Source: Isochrysis galbana (taxonomy: Eukaryota > Haptophyta > Isochrysidales > Isochrysidaceae). Taken from it: 64,000 nt of DNA. Where the stretch lies: the NCBI GenBank assembly GCA_018136815.1, contig CM030942.1, positions 402,180-466,179 of the forward strand, given 5' to 3'. Shown in pieces: positions 62,432-64,000 of the stretch (position 1 is its first letter; each line of letters begins with the position of its first letter). The position numbers and the translations under genes were made by a program. The notes under the pieces were generated by a model. It was given only the letters and a program-made list of their open reading frames with translations, did not search any database and was not told the origin of the DNA.

Positions 62432-63061
62432 TCATTCGCCGTCGTAGTAGCATCCATCTTGATTGGTAGCCAGGGGCTTGTTGAAGAAGCCCGTGAAACC
62501 CATGCTTTCAACCTGAGCGAGCACACTGTTCTCATAATCGGACCGGAAGCGCACAACATCGCGAGTCAAGATGTACAGCGAGGACTGCTGCGAGTCGGAG
62601 ACCACTGCCCAGTCATACTTGCCATCCACGACCGGTCCGAGAGCAACAATCCAGTAGTTGCCAGGCGCCGAGTAGGAGGCGGCAGCTGGATCGTTCGCGA
62701 ATGGACCTAGACTGACCTGGAGCGATCCGTCGCTGGCCGGCGACTGGACTGCAAAGCCGTTGATCCGAATCCCAGTGAAGATGTTGGGCAGGTACCGTGC
62801 AAAAGCAGGGAATAGGCGTACGGTGTTGAGGACGGAGAAGGTGGCACCGCGGAGGCCTTCCTCGGCTGGTACGGCGGTGGCGCCGTAGTCCGCTGTGACA
62901 CAGTTGCCACCCAGCTCAAAGGTATACTTAACACCGAAGGAGGCATACATCTGGAACCATCGGCCACCGTATGCGGCCTCTTCGATCTGGGTGAGAGGCT
63001 GCGGGACGGCGGAGGCGAGAGAAGCTAGGCCGACGATGAGTCCGAGCGTCATCTTCATCAT
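62432..63061 (-). CDS. secreted lipocalin (apolipoprotein D/Blc-like)
   Basis: 209 residues from the Met at 63061. A clear signal peptide (MMKMTLGLIVGLASLASA) is followed by PQPLTQIEEAAYGGRWFQMY, containing the lipocalin G-x-W motif (GGRW) near residue ~32. Barrel strands include CVTADYGAT, FSVLNTVRL and FAVQSPASDGSLQVSLGPF. The late block GNYWIVALGPVVDGKYDWAV followed by SSLYILTRD is the conserved YW-x-(V)-x-x-LG ... LY-I-L-(S/T)R ending of Blc/ApoD proteins. It should bind a small hydrophobic ligand and be secreted or enter the endomembrane or plastid route. The open frame extends upstream to 63271, but that adds Pro-rich leader sequence before the signal peptide. No intron is needed. Confidence 0.85.
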   Translation of the reverse strand: MMKMTLGLIVGLASLASAVPQPLTQIEEAAYGGRWFQMYASFGVKYTFELGGNCVTADYGATAVPAEEGLRGATFSVLNTVRLFPAFARYLPNIFTGIRINGFAVQSPASDGSLQVSLGPFANDPAAASYSAPGNYWIVALGPVVDGKYDWAVVSDSQQSSLYILTRDVVRFRSDYENSVLAQVESMGFTGFFNKPLATNQDGCYYDGE

Positions 63062-63320
63062 AGCCACGCGCGAGGAGGTTGGACGAGCTAGAGGGGGGAG
63101 AGAGAGACGGGTTGGGGGTGGGTGGGGGTGGGGTGGGGGGGTGGGAAGGGACCGGTGGGGTCGAAGCTTGTCGTTGTCCGTCGGAGAGGTCCGAGATCCT
63201 TCCTTCTTCCTCTTCTCTCCTTTCCCGCGAGGGGGTCTCTTTGCCAAGGTTTCGTGGGTGTTTCGTCGCAAAGGGGGGGGGGGGGGGGGGGGGGGGGGGG
63301 GGCGGTTGCTTCCTCCTTGG
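63062..63320 (-). promoter_or_regulatory. leader/promoter of the lipocalin gene with G28 run
   Basis: G-rich sequence (GGGTGGGGGTGGGG at 63117-63140) and a run of ~28 G at 63275-63302 lie just upstream of the ATG. This is C-rich on the gene's sense strand. Confidence 0.4.
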
Positions 63321-63906
63321 CCTTCGCTACGAGGAGAGAGAGAGAGAGAGAGGGAGGAGAGAGAGAGAAGAGAGAGGGAAAGAAGAGAGAGGGAGAGAAG
63401 AAAGAGGGAGAGAGAAGAGAGAGAGAGAGAGAGGGAGGAGAGAGAGAGAGAGAGAGGGAGGGAGGAGAGAAGAGAGAGAGAGAGGGAGGAGAAAGGAGAG
63501 AGGAGAGAGAGAGGGGGGGGGGGGGGGGGGGGGGAGGAGAGAGAGAGAGAGAGAGAGAGGGAGGAGAGAGAGAGAGAGAGAGAGGGAGGAGAGAGAGAGA
63601 GAGAGAGAGGGAGGAGAGAGAGAGAGAGGGAGGGAGGAGAGAGAGAGAAGAGAGAGAGGGAGAGAGAGAGAAGAGAGAGAGGGAGGAGAGAGAGAGAGAG
63701 AGAGAGGGAGGAGAGAGAGAGAGAGAGAGAGGGAGGAGAGAGAGAGAGAGAGAGAGGGAGGAGAGAGAGAGAGAGAGAGGGAGGAGAGAGAGAGAAGAGA
63801 GAGAGGGAGAGAGAGAGAAGAGAGAGAGGGAGAGAGAGAGAGAGAGGGAGAGAAAAGACAGAGGGAGAGACAGAGGGAGGGGGGGGGGGGGGGGGAGAGA
63901 GAGAGA
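63321..63906. repeat. (GA)n/GGGAGGA microsatellite block
   Basis: Nearly 600 bp of (GA)n interrupted about every 20-30 bp by GGGAGGA, with G-runs at 63514-63533 and 63880-63894. Long open frames on both strands (Glu/Arg or Ser/Leu repeats) are artefacts. The higher-order period of ~28 bp (63540-63770) shows tandem growth of a composite unit. Confidence 0.9.
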
Positions 63907-64000
63907 TCGCCCCCTCCTTTCGATATCCTAGCGTATCTCCCTCCTTTCTTCTCCTCCTTGTTGATCTCCTTATTCCTCATCTCTCCCTCTCTCTCTCTCC

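Noticed and set aside
63122-63980. Long Glu/Arg and Ser/Leu open frames
   Set aside because: These are translations of a (GA)n/(CT)n microsatellite; all frames stay open because the repeat has no stop codons.

Overview
The window is nuclear DNA of a GC-rich unicellular eukaryote, most likely a marine microalga. Genes carry short GT-AG introns (about 75-413 bp). There is a nuclear-encoded mitochondrial ATP synthase alpha gene with a transit-peptide exon and a mitochondrial ribosomal protein gene. Long (GA)n/(CT)n and poly-G tracts are frequent, and repeats of several transposon classes fill the space between genes. A haptophyte or another secondary-plastid alga fits the look of the proteins, but nothing here fixes the lineage. 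Two 100-N blocks (38801-38900 and 52327-52426) are scaffold gaps, so order and distance across them are not guaranteed.

Cellular genes, left to right: a six-pass membrane histidine kinase (523-2411, +, three exons); a large Pro-rich/coiled-coil protein (2983-5751, -); a secreted or membrane serine protease of lysyl-endopeptidase type with a PSI-like module (9199-12465, +); mitochondrial ATP synthase F1 alpha (15468-17509, -, two exons); an F-box/Kelch protein whose F-box exon starts at 22325 (+); a 1,000-residue uncharacterised protein (25543-28737, -); mitochondrial ribosomal protein mL41 (32667-33474, +, three exons); a small secreted or plastid-targeted protein (38091-38585, +); a cytochrome b561 protein (48930-50394, -, four exons); a Rav1/DMXL (rabconnectin-3 alpha) V-ATPase assembly protein (52427-60435, +, 5' end lost in a gap); and a lipocalin (62432-63061, -). 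There is no operon logic. The genes are independent housekeeping, signalling, secretory and membrane functions, although ATP synthase alpha, mL41 and Rav1 all serve mitochondrial or proton-pump energetics.

Mobile DNA dominates the rest. A complete mariner-type transposon with an intact transposase and TA-flanked 19-bp inverted repeats lies at 36041-37857. A defective Ty3/gypsy element (38901-43930, -) has gag and pol in one frame separated by a single TAG. A Ty1/copia RNase H tail and LTR lie at 51715-52160, with a related solo LTR at 29609. A LINE-like family is represented by 5' heads at 7.5, 35.4 and 61.3 kb and possibly 14.3 kb. A piggyBac-like remnant is at 45.8-46.3 kb. A Cys-rich Gag C-terminal domain recurs at three loci (31, 41 and 51 kb), and the 51-kb copy has landed inside a 75-bp tandem array. 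Further dispersed repeats pair 2.6 with 47.3 kb, 13.0 with 32.5 kb, 13.9 with 46.6 kb, 19.7 with 51.6 kb, 20.8 with 34.6 kb, and 31.7 with 35.6 kb.

Exon joins given here were worked out by hand from reading frame, splice consensus and family conservation. Homology calls rest on motif recognition, not on searches.
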